Shown: positions 1 to 10,500 of the stretch, in pieces | Position numbering within the stretch: the first letter of the stretch is position 1 | How the letters are laid out: every line of letters starts with the position of its first letter | Source of the DNA: CAZDET01 sp964504335 | GTDB taxonomy: Bacteria > Bacteroidota > Bacteroidia > Chitinophagales > Saprospiraceae | Assembly (NCBI GenBank): GCA_964504335.1 | Contig: CAZDET010000040.1 | Coordinates: 1-47,314 of the forward strand | Direction: 5' to 3' | Length of the DNA stretch: 47,314 nt | The notes under the pieces: model-generated | What the model was told of the DNA's origin: nothing | Database searches by the model: none | The model's input: only the letters and a program-made list of their open reading frames with translations | Program-made: the position numbers and the translations under genes

Positions 1-94
1 CGTCGGCATCATCATCACAGACATCGCCGAGGCCATCCTGATCGAGGTCGGCCTGATCGGCGTTGCTGATGGCGGGGCAGTTATCGGTGTTGTT
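1..94 (-). repeat. TSP3-coding tandem repeat, copy at left edge
   Basis: Bases 1-94 are identical to 247-340. The repeat period is 246 bp (82 codons) and it lies inside the giant surface-protein gene. The copy probably continues to the left of the window. Confidence 0.9.
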
Positions 95-3000
95 ATTGAC
101 GTACCCTTCGGGCGCGGTACAAGCCATGAGGCTATCGAGCGGATCGCCAAATCCGTCATTATCGAGGTCGGCGTAGAAGGTGGTTAGCTCTTCCCCGACC
201 TCCGGATTGAGATCATCGCAATCGGTGGTGTTGGGGATGCCGTCGCCGTCGGCATCATCATCACAGACATCGCCGAGGCCATCCTGATCGAGGTCGGCCT
301 GATCGGCGTTGCTGATGGCGGGGCAGTTATCGGTGTTGTTTTCGACGTATCCTGCGGGAATGGTACAAGCTACGATGCTGTCTTGCGGATCGCCGAATCC
401 ATCCTGGTCGAGGTCGGCGTAGAAGGTGGAGGCTGCACCAATCGCCGGGTTGGTATCGTCGCAGTCACCGCCCTGAGCCACGTATCCTTCGGGGGCAGTA
501 CAGGCGCGGAGGGTATCGGCATCGTTTCCGAGTCCGTCATTATCATTGTCTGCATAGAACAGGATCCCCTCGCTGCCGATACTGGCATCGCGGTCGTCAC
601 AATCTTCAGTTGCCGGCACGCCGTCGCCGTCGACATCGTCGTCGCAAACGTCGCCGATATTATCCTGATCGAGGTCGGCCTGATCGGCGTTGCTAATGGC
701 CGGGCAGTTATCCAGGTTGTTGGAAACATATTGATCCGGCGGGATACAAGCCACTACACTGTCTTGCGGATCACCGAATCCGTCGCCGTCGAAGTCGGCG
801 TAGAAGGTAAATCCTTCGGCCCCGATATTGGGATTGGAATCATCACAATCCGTGTTACTTGGAACCCCGTCACCATCGGCATCATCATCACAGACATCAC
901 CGATGCCATCCTGATCGAGGTCGGCCTGATCGGCATTGGCGATGGCGGGGCAGTTATCGGTATTATCAAGGACGTATCCTTCCGGAGCGGTACAGGCGAT
1001 GAGGCTGTCCTGCGGGTCGCCAAGGCCGTCATTGTCGAGGTCGGCGTAGTAAGTGGTCGCATCTGCCCCCGCTTCGGGATCGAGGTCGTCACAATCTTCG
1101 GTTGCCGGTACGCCGTCGCCGTCTGCATCCGGGTCACAGACATCGCCGGTGCCATCCTGATCGAGGTCGGCCTGATCGGGGTTAGCTACCTCCGGGCAGT
1201 TGTCGAGGTTGTTTGCTACATATCCGGCCGGAGCAACGCATGCTACTACCGCGTCGTTCGGATCACCAAATCCATCCTCGTCCTGATCGGCGTAGTAGGT
1301 GGTGGTGGCGATGCCGATTGTCGGGTTGTTATCGTCGCAGTCCTCATCGGCACAGACGCCATCGTTATCGGCGTCGGTCGGTCCGGTAATTTCGAAGGTG
1401 CCGCTAATGGTACACTCCGGGTCGCCATCTCCGACCACCGAATAATTATAGTTTCCGATTGGCAGATCGCCCAGCTGGCTGCTGTAATCCACACCGGCGG
1501 TATCGGTCACGGTTACTTCGAAAGAACTGACACCGCCTACGAAGAAGGCCACGCTTCCCGTTCCTCCGCACTCATCGGTGCCGGCCGGTGAAACGGCGAC
1601 GGTCAAATCACAGGGTTGGTCTTCAAACTTCAGTACGATCAGGTTGGAGGTTTTACTTCCAACTGTGCCCTGATCGGTATTGAGGGTGGTAACGGCTACG
1701 AAGTAGTTCAATCCACCGCCGCGCGTACCCTCGGGAATGCCGTCAGAAGTCAACAGGGTAACGGCTACGGTATCCGTACCATTGGCGCCAATCGTACCCG
1801 TAATCACGTTGCGTGGGGGCAGCGTCATGTTGGCGTAGAAGGTTGTATCGGCTACGTTGTAGGGAGGATCACCAGACTCAATATACAGCCGCGTATCCAT
1901 CTGGAGCAGAGAGTAGTTTGCTCCCGGCTCGCCGGTTACGACGATGGTTTGATTGAGGTCGTTAACTACAGCTTGTGTACCACCAACACCTTCGGCCGCA
2001 ATGCTGGGCATAGTCAAGTTGTTGGGAACGAGGTACACCTGGCCGCCACCGACGCTACTATTGGAGAAAATGCTCCCCGTAAGGATCGTTCCGTCGCTGA
2101 ACGAAATAGTTACCATAGCCCCTACGTGCTCGTAGCCGGCCACGGAACCGGCCATGCCCGCTCCCTGAATACCCTGGATACTGTTAGGGTCCGTATCCAC
2201 GGAGAAGGTCAGCATTTCACTTGGGTCGAAGTCGTCGAAGGCAATAGCCATCTTATCGAAGCCACCTTGGCGAGGCTGGCTGAAGGGCTCTGTACAAGGG
2301 TCAGTTGGTGTAACGACTCCGGTTTCGGTGCCGCCGCCGTCGACGGTGAAGCACTTGGCCACATCGTCGCCGCCGGTACCCAGCGGATCGAAGACCATGT
2401 CCGGAAGTACACCGGAGCTGAGGTCGAATTCTACACTATTGATTTTGATCCCCTCGGTAGAGAGGTTCGTGATCTTAAAGGCTCCGGAGCTCCAGGTACT
2501 AGCATTCTGGCCGCCGCTCGACGTAATCTCTACCAGGGCACGGGGTTCACCCGTGACAGGGACTTTCAACTCTACAAAGATCGTATCGCTGCTGACGTCG
2601 GCCGGGAATACCGTACCAGTACTGTCGGCGATAGCTGCCCGCAGGAAGTAATCGCCGGAGGCTAAGTCTTCGAAAGTATAGGAGCCCGCGGCATCGGGAG
2701 AGCTGGCCAGAGCATTGCTCAGGTCGTTGAGGTACAAAAGCACCTGTTCGTTAGAATCGACCAGCATCCCGGTGGTCTCGTAGATCAGCTCGATCGAGTT
2801 GCCGATGAGCGTCACGCCAGAGGCTGGGCCGGTGATAGTAATCGTGGGTTGGTTTACGAAAACCGTAAGGGAATCGATGCCGGTCGCACCATTTGTATCC
2901 GTGGCTTTTGCCATGATGGTGTGCTCGCCGGGAGTAACCAAACCGGCGGAAATGCTACTGCTTGCTCCCAGGATACCGTCGAGATCGGATGACCACTCAA

Positions 3001-6000
3001 TGGTAAGGTCGGCCAGAGAATCCAGATCATCGGTAATATCGGCTGCAAATGCAATGCTCGTGCCGCGCTCGAAGGTGGCACTGTCTGCTGGGCTATTGAT
3101 GGCCACTACCGGTGCCGTGTTACCACCGTTGTGGTCGGGATCGAGGTTGTCGCAGATGCCGTCATTGTCGGTGTCGCCGGTGCTGTTATCGCCCTGGCAG
3201 ATGTCGCAGTCATCGTTGATGTTATCGCCATCGGCATCCGGGCCTGCTACGAGCGGATTGGGGTCTTCGGCATCGGGGCAGCCGTCATTATCGTCGTCGT
3301 CATCGGTGTTGTTGCCGATGCCGTCGTTATCGGTATCAACCGACTCGCTCGGGTCGGTGGGGAAGGCGTCTTCCTGGTCGAGTACGCCATCATTGTCGTC
3401 GTCGACATCGAGGTCGTTACACTCGCCATCATTATCGGTGTCGCCGGTGGCATCGTCGCCGGTACACAGGTCGCACTCGTCCCCGACGCCGTCGGAATCG
3501 GTATCCGGAGAGGGAGTCGTAGGATTGGGATCGTCTCCGTCCAGACAGCCGTCATTATCATCGTCCGTGTCCGCGTTGTCGCCGGTTCCGTCTCCGTCCG
3601 TATCGGTAGATTCCGTCGGATCGGTGGGGAAGGCATCTGATTCGTCGGGTACGCCGTCGTTGTCGTCGTCGGTATCCAGGTCATTACAGATGCCGTCGTT
3701 GTCGGTATCGCCGTCGAAGTCGTTGCCGTTACACAGATCGCAATCGGAGGCGATTCCGTCGCCGTCCAGGTCGGTAGAAGCCACCAATGGGGCGGGGTCA
3801 TCTATGTCGAGACAGCCGTCGTTATCGTCGTCGGTATCCGTATCGTCACAGATGCCGTCGGAATCGGTATCCGTACCGCCTTGCGCTACGCAGTCTTCGC
3901 TGATATCTACCGGTGTGATGCAAAGGGCGGAGATTTTAGCATTGTCTTTTCCACCAACTCCTTTGTAAAAGTCGACGTTGATGTTATTATCGGTAATGGT
4001 TACGCGGAAGTTCCGACTGATGGCAATGCCCTGACCGCCCTGGCCATTATTCTCCACGTTGGCTTCCTGCCAGATATCGAACTGGAAAAGGATATTTTCA
4101 CCTTCCAGATCGACCGAAAACACCCGTTGGTTTGGAGCGTTGCGGAAGGTTTCGGCAAATAATAGTTCGACGTCATAAGTACCGTTTTCCACGGGAACGA
4201 CATAGGAGAACGGGGGCTTGCTCGCGTTGCTACCTCCACTGCGTTCGGAGAAGTAGAGCAAATCGTCGTTCGAATTGGTGATCGGTACGTTCGTTTTGGT
4301 AAAGGTGCTCGATGGATCCTGTACGAAATATTGATCAGCAGTGAAGGTCCGTCCGTCGAATGCTGTGTAATTGGGGCCGCCGGCGTTGATGCACAACTGG
4401 CCGGAAATCAGTGGCTCCAGTACCGAGATGGGGAAGGTATTGGTCGCTTCGTCTTTACCGTCGAAGGCGGTCACGGTGGCGGTGTAGGTTCCTTCGGCGT
4501 TGCTGGCGGTAGTCCAGGCGAACTGGCCCGTTCCGTCGCCATTGTCGATAAACGTGTAAAGGGCCGGATTGACCGGACCATTGGTCGCATCGTTGATGAG
4601 GCTGAAGCTCAGAATGATAGGGTCGGCATCCGCATCGGTTGCGGTTACATCTACCGTAATCGTTTCTCCGGCGCGCACTGGATCGGGTGCGGTCAGCGCA
4701 ATTTGCGGCAAGTTATTGGGTACAGCTGTGATCGTCAGCTCGACTTGTAGCTGGGTAGATACGATGCCGTCATATGCAGAAAGTGTTGCCTGGTATACGC
4801 CCGAATCTCCGGCCATGGTTGGCCAGTTAAAGAGGGCGCTGGTATCGCTGGTTGCACTAATAGTATAGACATCTGGAGACACGACATTGCTCTCGCTGTC
4901 GGTAATGGAGATGTCGAAGGTGACAATATCGCCATTGGCATCGGTGGCAATGGCCTCAAACGACAGCGTTTGTCCTTCTGCTACCGATGCGGGATCGCTA
5001 TCGGGTTGGAGGAAGGTCGGGGCGAAGTTGACAGCCGGGTTAACCAGCAGGTCAAAGCTGCGGGCGAAGGAATTCGCTCCGTCGGTGACCGTTGCGGTGG
5101 CTGTAAACCTGCCGGCAAATCCCTGGCCGGGGGTCCATTCAAACTGGAAACCATTAGTAACCGGCGAAACCGTATAGAGGATAGCGGGTACCTCTGTATT
5201 GTTCTCATCTACTAGTCGGAAATCGATAGAAAGCGCCTCCCCATCCACTTCACTGGCAGGAATGTAAGCAGAAACCGTTTGTCCTTCTTCTACTACCTGA
5301 TCTTCGAGTGGGGCGATGTAGGGCGCGTTATCAAAAGTCGGCAGTGCCCCCTGTCGGATGATCAGGGCGCTGATTTTAGCATTATCCTGCGGAGGAACAT
5401 TGTTTTGGAAATCAATGGTAAGCGTGTTGTTCGTAACGGTGGTCGTAAAGGTCTTGACAATGGCAACGAGCGGACCGACATGCCCTCCCTGGGCGGGATC
5501 GAGCAGGTCGAAATCGGTGAGCACCTCCTGTCCATTGATATCGACGTCGAAGATGCGGGTGCCGGCCCCATTGTCATTATTGACTCCCTGAAAGATCTCG
5601 GCGAAGTACAGCTCAATGGTGTAATCGCCGTTGGGGATGTTCGGGATGGTATAGTTGGCATTTCCGTCCCGTTCAGAGGCGTAAAGTTCGTCGTCTACGG
5701 TGTTGGCAATATCATCGCCAACGACCCGGGTGAAGGTGCCTCCGGAGGTAAAGAAAGCATCTGCTATGAAGGTAATTCCCTCCTGGGTAGTGTATTCCGG
5801 GCCGCCCGCATTGATGAAGAGCGGGTCGAATCGATTCGGATCGGGAGAAATCGTCACGGAAGCTCCGGGTAAGGCGGAGCAGTCGGTAATGAGATTAGCT
5901 CCGAGATTCGTCACCTTCGATACGAGGTGATAGGGAGCGGTCGGATTGTCGTTGGCACCCTGCGGATACTCGGATGTAGCACAGATATGTTCTATGCTCG

Positions 6001-6397
6001 TCGTTCCTTCATTTAGGGCTTCGAAGGTGATCGTGAAAAGCTCTACGGTATCGGATACTGTTTGCTGTGTAGCAAAGTCCGTACCGCGGGCGATATTCAG
6101 GATTCCAAGATCATTTCGGAATTGCTGGGTCAGCGCGTAGTCGAATCCACTGGAGGGATTGACGTCGACGGAGACAATACCAATCAGGTTTTCATCGTAA
6201 TCGAGCGCGATTTGGAAGGCATCGGTCGTAGCCGAGGCCTCCAACTGAAGTTGGTAGGTGACCGTAAAGGTCGTACCTGCCTGTACAGTATCCTGGCTAA
6301 CAATCGGCTGAATGACCTGTGCCATTGAGGGGGCTGCAATGGTCAATAAGGTTACCAGTGACAGTACCCAACGAAGCATGGGTAATCGTGCATTCAT
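1..6397 (-). CDS. Giant secreted malectin / thrombospondin-3 / MopE repeat protein (C-terminus beyond window)
   Basis: One frame stays open from the ATG at 6397 to the left edge, at least 2132 codons. I checked the frame at several points along its length and saw no stop or frameshift. Residues 1-25 form a signal peptide ending in APSMA before Q. About 25-190 resemble a cohesin-like beta domain. Two malectin-like domains follow, near 194-352 and 669-828, each opening with INAGGP and ending in NAKISAL. Cadherin/Ig-like domains lie between them. Asp-rich thrombospondin type-3 repeats fill about 833-1090, further Ig-like modules run to about 1660, and a second block of alternating TSP3 (DNCPAISNADQADLDQDG) and MopE-like (DCDDxNP) repeats runs off the window. 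Such proteins are normally exported, bind calcium and carry a C-terminal type IX sorting domain, which would lie outside this window. Cell-surface adhesion or glycan binding is an inference. Confidence 0.9.
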   Translation of the reverse strand, partial: MNARLPMLRWVLSLVTLLTIAAPSMAQVIQPIVSQDTVQAGTTFTVTYQLQLEASATTDAFQIALDYDENLIGIVSVDVNPSSGFDYALTQQFRNDLGILNIARGTDFATQQTVSDTVELFTITFEALNEGTTSIEHICATSEYPQGANDNPTAPYHLVSKVTNLGANLITDCSALPGASVTISPDPNRFDPLFINAGGPEYTTQEGITFIADAFFTSGGTFTRVVGDDIANTVDDELYASERDGNANYTIPNIPNGDYTIELYFAEIFQGVNNDNGAGTRIFDVDINGQEVLTDFDLLDPAQGGHVGPLVAIVKTFTTTVTNNTLTIDFQNNVPPQDNAKISALIIRQGALPTFDNAPYIAPLEDQVVEEGQTVSAYIPASEVDGEALSIDFRLVDENNTEVPAILYTVSPVTNGFQFEWTPGQGFAGRFTATATVTDGANSFARSFDLLVNPAVNFAPTFLQPDSDPASVAEGQTLSFEAIATDANGDIVTFDISITDSESNVVSPDVYTISATSDTSALFNWPTMAGDSGVYQATLSAYDGIVSTQLQVELTITAVPNNLPQIALTAPDPVRAGETITVDVTATDADADPIILSFSLINDATNGPVNPALYTFIDNGDGTGQFAWTTASNAEGTYTATVTAFDGKDEATNTFPISVLEPLISGQLCINAGGPNYTAFDGRTFTADQYFVQDPSSTFTKTNVPITNSNDDLLYFSERSGGSNASKPPFSYVVPVENGTYDVELLFAETFRNAPNQRVFSVDLEGENILFQFDIWQEANVENNGQGGQGIAISRNFRVTITDNNINVDFYKGVGGKDNAKISALCITPVDISEDCVAQGGTDTDSDGICDDTDTDDDNDGCLDIDDPAPLVASTDLDGDGIASDCDLCNGNDFDGDTDNDGICNDLDTDDDNDGVPDESDAFPTDPTESTDTDGDGTGDNADTDDDNDGCLDGDDPNPTTPSPDTDSDGVGDECDLCTGDDATGDTDNDGECNDLDVDDDNDGVLDQEDAFPTDPSESVDTDNDGIGNNTDDDDDNDGCPDAEDPNPLVAGPDADGDNINDDCDICQGDNSTGDTDNDGICDNLDPDHNGGNTAPVVAINSPADSATFERGTSIAFAADITDDLDSLADLTIEWSSDLDGILGASSSISAGLVTPGEHTIMAKATDTNGATGIDSLTVFVNQPTITITGPASGVTLIGNSIELIYETTGMLVDSNEQVLLYLNDLSNALASSPDAAGSYTFEDLASGDYFLRAAIADSTGTVFPADVSSDTIFVELKVPVTGEPRALVEITSSGGQNASTWSSGAFKITNLSTEGIKINSVEFDLSSGVLPDMVFDPLGTGGDDVAKCFTVDGGGTETGVVTPTDPCTEPFSQPRQGGFDKMAIAFDDFDPSEMLTFSVDTDPNSIQGIQGAGMAGSVAGYEHVGAMVTISFSDGTILTGSIFSNSSVGGGQVYLVPNNLTMPSIAAEGVGGTQAVVNDLNQTIVVTGEPGANYSLLQMDTRLYIESGDPPYNVADTTFYANMTLPPRNVITGTIGANGTDTVAVTLLTSDGIPEGTRGGGLNYFVAVTTLNTDQGTVGSKTSNLIVLKFEDQPCDLTVAVSPAGTDECGGTGSVAFFVGGVSSFEVTVTDTAGVDYSSQLGDLPIGNYNYSVVGDGDPECTISGTFEITGPTDADNDGVCADEDCDDNNPTIGIATTTYYADQDEDGFGDPNDAVVACVAPAGYVANNLDNCPEVANPDQADLDQDGTGDVCDPDADGDGVPATEDCDDLDPEAGADATTYYADLDNDGLGDPQDSLIACTAPEGYVLDNTDNCPAIANADQADLDQDGIGDVCDDDADGDGVPSNTDCDDSNPNIGAEGFTFYADFDGDGFGDPQDSVVACIPPDQYVSNNLDNCPAISNADQADLDQDNIGDVCDDDVDGDGVPATEDCDDRDASIGSEGILFYADNDNDGLGNDADTLRACTAPEGYVAQGGDCDDTNPAIGAASTFYADLDQDGFGDPQDSIVACTIPAGYVENNTDNCPAISNADQADLDQDGLGDVCDDDADGDGIPNTTDCDDLNPEVGEELTTFYADLDNDGFGDPLDSLMACTAPEGYVNNNTDNCPAISNADQADLDQDGLGDVCDDDAD
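247..340 (-). repeat. TSP3-coding tandem repeat, second copy
   Basis: This copy matches 1-94 exactly over 94 bp. More diverged copies of the same unit begin near 629, 877 and 1122. The spacing between the copies at 247 and 629 is longer because an extra MopE-like module is inserted there. Confidence 0.9.
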
Positions 6398-7547
6398 GGT
6401 GCTATGGTTGAGCATTAAACGTTTGTTCTTTCAATCAATCAAAAGCATTTCAATCGGGGGCAGCTGTCAACTCCTATCTTACGTGGCCCGGAGGATTCAG
6501 TTACAAGGGGGGGGAATAATCCTCATTTTTGGACTGGCGAGGACAGGACGCTGTAAATGAGGCGATTATCGTTTGCCAGTCCAATTGGTTGCCAATAAAA
6601 TAGGCCTCCTCCGATGTTGAGACGGCAAAACCTGGGCTGAGTAATGATAATTCGGCCAGGAAATAAACAGAAATAAATTATCGATGTGATTCGATTTGAT
6701 TTGACGGATCATGGGACCATTGTTTGTTATTCAATACAGTTCGGTTAGCACAGTAATGCTACTAATCCGACGACAAATAACATGCCATAATAATGTTACG
6801 AACGTTTGTGCGTTGTTGGATGATGTAACTCACCATCCAATGACTACACTGTAGATGCTTGGAAGGGGGGGAATATGTGTAGACGCAATTTGTTTTTGCC
6901 TCTCCTTCAACAGAAACTCTACAACAGAGTTCTGATTTCAATAAACTATTTAACTCAGTTTAAATAGCTATTTCAATAAAAATTCTGGGCCAAAGGTAGC
7001 TTTTTTTGATGTATTCTTCGATCTGATAAATGGTGATTTATGTCATATCCAAGCTAGAAGAATGTATTGGTGGGTGTTTTGGTAAGTTATCTGAATATTA
7101 ACAACCTATACATGGTAAATTACTTGAGATGAAGGTGTGTACCACTAGTTAGGTACGTATCTAACGGAATAAACTTCAAAAATGGATTTTACATGACAGA
7201 ACAGCTATCTCCAATTAGCGCTAAGATAGGTTACTTGAAAGTCGATGAGGAACGAGCGACTGCTACCCAGTTTGGGAAGGAATTCGTAAAAAAGGAGAAA
7301 GGCGCCTTGGCCTGCCGGCAAAGCGCCTTCGGAGATAACCTCTCAAAGCTTTGTTGGGTATTCTTAGAAGGTCTTACGGCGGGCGGCCATGTTTGTTTCC
7401 ATTCAAATCAGAAAAATATGGTAAGTATTTCCTGTTGACTGTAAACCAATCAATTGAATCAGGAAATCTTTTTCCGGTACGTTCGAACAATAAATAGGTC
7501 AGGGTGTACCGCTTAATTACCAAGCTAAACTCAGAGCCGGATTACCT
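6398..7547. other. Long gene-free divergent region
   Basis: This 1.15 kb AT-rich stretch separates the divergent giant surface-protein gene and metH. I see no convincing gene. It contains small perfect inverted repeats: TTGGATG/CATCCAA at 6816-6840, CTATTTAA-type arms near 6945-6970, and AAGGCGC/GCGCCTT at 7299-7329. None matches a riboswitch or RNA that I recognise. An 81-codon open frame at 7193-7438 has an ordinary ATG but no recognisable protein features. Confidence 0.6.
6440..6470 (-). promoter_or_regulatory. Possible promoter of the giant surface protein
   Basis: On the minus strand a TTGACA is followed 20 bases after its TTG by TGCTTTTG. This resembles the Bacteroidota TTG-N19-TAnnTTTG pattern with one mismatch in the -7 box. 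It lies about 45 bp upstream of the ATG at 6397. Confidence 0.35.
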
Positions 7548-10500
7548 ATGCAGCAATTGCGCGAATTATTTCAGGAACGAATATTAGTGCTCGACGGAGC
7601 AATGGGTAGCCTTATCCAGGGCTACAAGTTGGAAGAAGCCGATTACCGGGGAGATCGCTTCAGGAACTGGCCACAGGAACTGAAGGGCAACCACGACCTA
7701 CTCAATCTGACCCGCCCCGACGTAGTGGAAGAGATTCATCTTGCCTACCTCGATGCGGGAGCCGATTTGATTGAGACCAATACGTTTTCCGCCACCACGA
7801 TCGCTCAGGCAGATTACGGGACACAAGACCACGTGTACGATATCAACCGGGCCGCAGCCGAGATCGCCCGGCGGGCGGCTGATAAAGTCACCGCACAGCA
7901 ACCGGATAAGCCGCGCTTCGTGCTGGGAGCAATGGGCCCCACCAACCGATTGCTGAGCCTCTCTCCCGATGTCAATAACCCCGGATACCGGGCGATGACC
8001 TTCGAAGAACTCGTGACCGCCTACTACGAACAAATGGCCGGCCTGCTCGACGGAGGGGTCGATGCCCTGCTCATCGAAACCATCACCGATACCCTCAATG
8101 CCAAGGCCGCCCTGTTTGCCTTGCAGCAACACCGCGAAGAGCGCAACCGGAACATTGAGGTCATAATCTCCGGGACAATCACCGATGCCAGCGGCCGAAC
8201 CCTCAGTGGCCAGACCGTGGAGGCTTTCTGGATTAGCGTCATGCACTCGAGGCCCCTTTGCGTGGGGCTTAATTGCGCCCTCGGTGCCCAGGAAATGCGT
8301 CCGCATTTGGAAGCATTAAGCAAGATCGCTACCAGTTTTGTCCACGCCTACCCGAACGCGGGTCTTCCTAATGAGTTAGGAGATTACGACCAGGGGGCCA
8401 CGGAAATGCGGGAATACATCCGGGACTTTGCCCAGCATGGGTTCGTCAATCTTATTGGAGGCTGCTGCGGAACAACTCCCGAACACATCCGGGCCATGGC
8501 CGAAACGGTGGCCGACTTGCCAACTCGTCCGATTCCCGAACCGATTGGTTACACCTTGCTGAGCGGTCTGGAGCCGCTTATCATTCGCCCGGAAACCAAC
8601 TTCGTCAATGTGGGTGAGCGGACCAATGTGACCGGATCCCGAAAGTTCGCCCGGCTGATCAAGAACGAACAGTACAACGAGGCCTTGGAAGTTGCCCGCC
8701 ACCAGGTGGAAGGAGGCGCTCAGATCATCGATGTCAACATGGATGAAGGCCTGCTGGATAGCAAATCGGCCATGCGGGATTTCCTCAACCTGCTCATGGC
8801 AGAGCCGGATATTGCCCGCCTGCCCATCATGATCGACTCCTCGAAGTGGGAGGTGATCGAAGCAGGGCTCCAGTGCGTACAGGGGAAGTGCATTGTGAAT
8901 TCCATTTCCCTCAAGGAGGGCGAGGAGGAATTCCTTCGCCAGGCGCGATTGGTGCGGCGCTACGGTGCGGCGGTGGTAGTAATGGCCTTCGACGAGGAGG
9001 GCCAGGCAGACACCATCGACCGCAAGGTTAACATCTGCGAACGGGCCTACCGCATCCTGACCGAGCAGCTCGACTTCGCGCCCACCGATGTTATCTTCGA
9101 TCCCAACATCTTCGCGGTGGCTACGGGGATCGAGCAACACAACGAGTACGCGATCGCTTACATCGAAGCGACCCGTCAAATTAAGGAACGCTGCCCGGGA
9201 GCTAAGATAAGCGGCGGGGTGAGCAACATTAGCTTTTCCTACCGGGGCAATAATGTCGTACGGGAAGCCATGCATGCCGCTTTCCTCTACCATGCGATCC
9301 AGGCGGGAATGGACATGGGGATTGTCAATGCAGGTATGATCGAGGTGTATGAGGAAATTCCCAAGGAATTACTGGAACGGGTGGAAGACGTGCTGTTCAA
9401 TCGGCGGGACGATGCAACCGAACGCCTGACGGAGTTTGCCGAATCCGTGAAGGGCACCGGTGGGCGGCAGGTACAAAAAGATCTAGCCTGGCGCGAAGCC
9501 GCAGTGGCAGAACGCCTCCGGCACTCGCTGGTGCGCGGCATCACGGAATTCATCGAAGAAGATACGGAAGAAGCCCGGCAGCAATACCCAGCGGCTCTCC
9601 AGGTCATTGAGGGGCCATTAATGGATGGGATGAACGTGGTGGGAAATCTCTTCGGCGAAGGCAAAATGTTTCTGCCGCAGGTGGTCAAGAGCGCCCGGGT
9701 AATGAAAAAAGCCGTCGCCTACCTGACGCCCTTCATCGAGGAGGAGAAACAGGCCGGTACCGACAATACCAAAGGAAAAATTCTGCTGGCAACGGTAAAA
9801 GGAGATGTTCACGACATCGGCAAAAACATTGTAGGCGTCGTGCTGGCTTGCAACAACTACGAAATCATTGATCTCGGCGTGATGGTACCGGCCAACAAAA
9901 TTCTCGAGCGGGCGCGTGAAGAGCAGGCGGATATCATCGGGCTCAGCGGATTGATCACCCCCTCACTCGACGAGATGGTCGCGGTAGCCGAGGCAATGGA
10001 GCGCGAAGGCTTCACCATTCCATTAATCATCGGGGGTGCAACGACCTCCAAGTTGCATACTGCCCTGAAGATCGAGCCGAAGTACAGCGGGCCGGTCGTG
10101 CACGTGCTCGACGCCTCCCGCTCCGTATCCGTGGCCGGCAAACTGCTGGCAAAAGACGAAAATGCCCGGTCCAATTTCGTGCTTGAGGTCCGGGCGGATT
10201 ACGAGCAAGTACGCCAGCAGCGGGCTGGCCGGAAGCGGCGCAAAGAGTATCTGGCCATCGAAGATGCCCGCAGGAATAAGCTGGCTATCGACTGGTCGAC
10301 CTACCAGCCGCCCCGACCGAAGCAGCCGGGAGTGCAGACCTTCGCCAATTACTCGCTGGAAGAAATCAGCGACTTCATCGACTGGACGCCCTTCTTCAGC
10401 AGTTGGCAATTAGCAGGTAAGTTCCCGGCTATCCTTCAGGATGAGGTGGTCGGTGCCGAAGCCCAAAAGCTCTACAACGATGCCCGGTCCATGCTGCGCC

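Noticed and set aside
1..1385. Regular repeats resembling a CRISPR array
   Set aside because: The 246-bp period and continuous open frame show protein-coding repeats, not short repeats with spacers.
383..1591. 402-codon plus-strand open frame rich in Ile, Val and Gly
   Set aside because: It is the antisense shadow of the Asp-rich TSP3/MopE repeats of the giant minus-strand gene, with no start context or recognisable domain.
2799..3968. 389-codon Ser-rich plus-strand frame
   Set aside because: It lies opposite the first TSP3 block; the Ser/Pro repeats follow from the reverse complement of Asp codons in another frame.
7193..7438. 81-codon plus-strand open frame upstream of metH
   Set aside because: No recognisable features, ends before metH with no coupling, and overlaps a small hairpin; it is most likely chance.
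7240..7547. Possible SAM or cobalamin riboswitch before metH
   Set aside because: I looked for the conserved cores of these riboswitches and did not find them; only a short inverted repeat is present.
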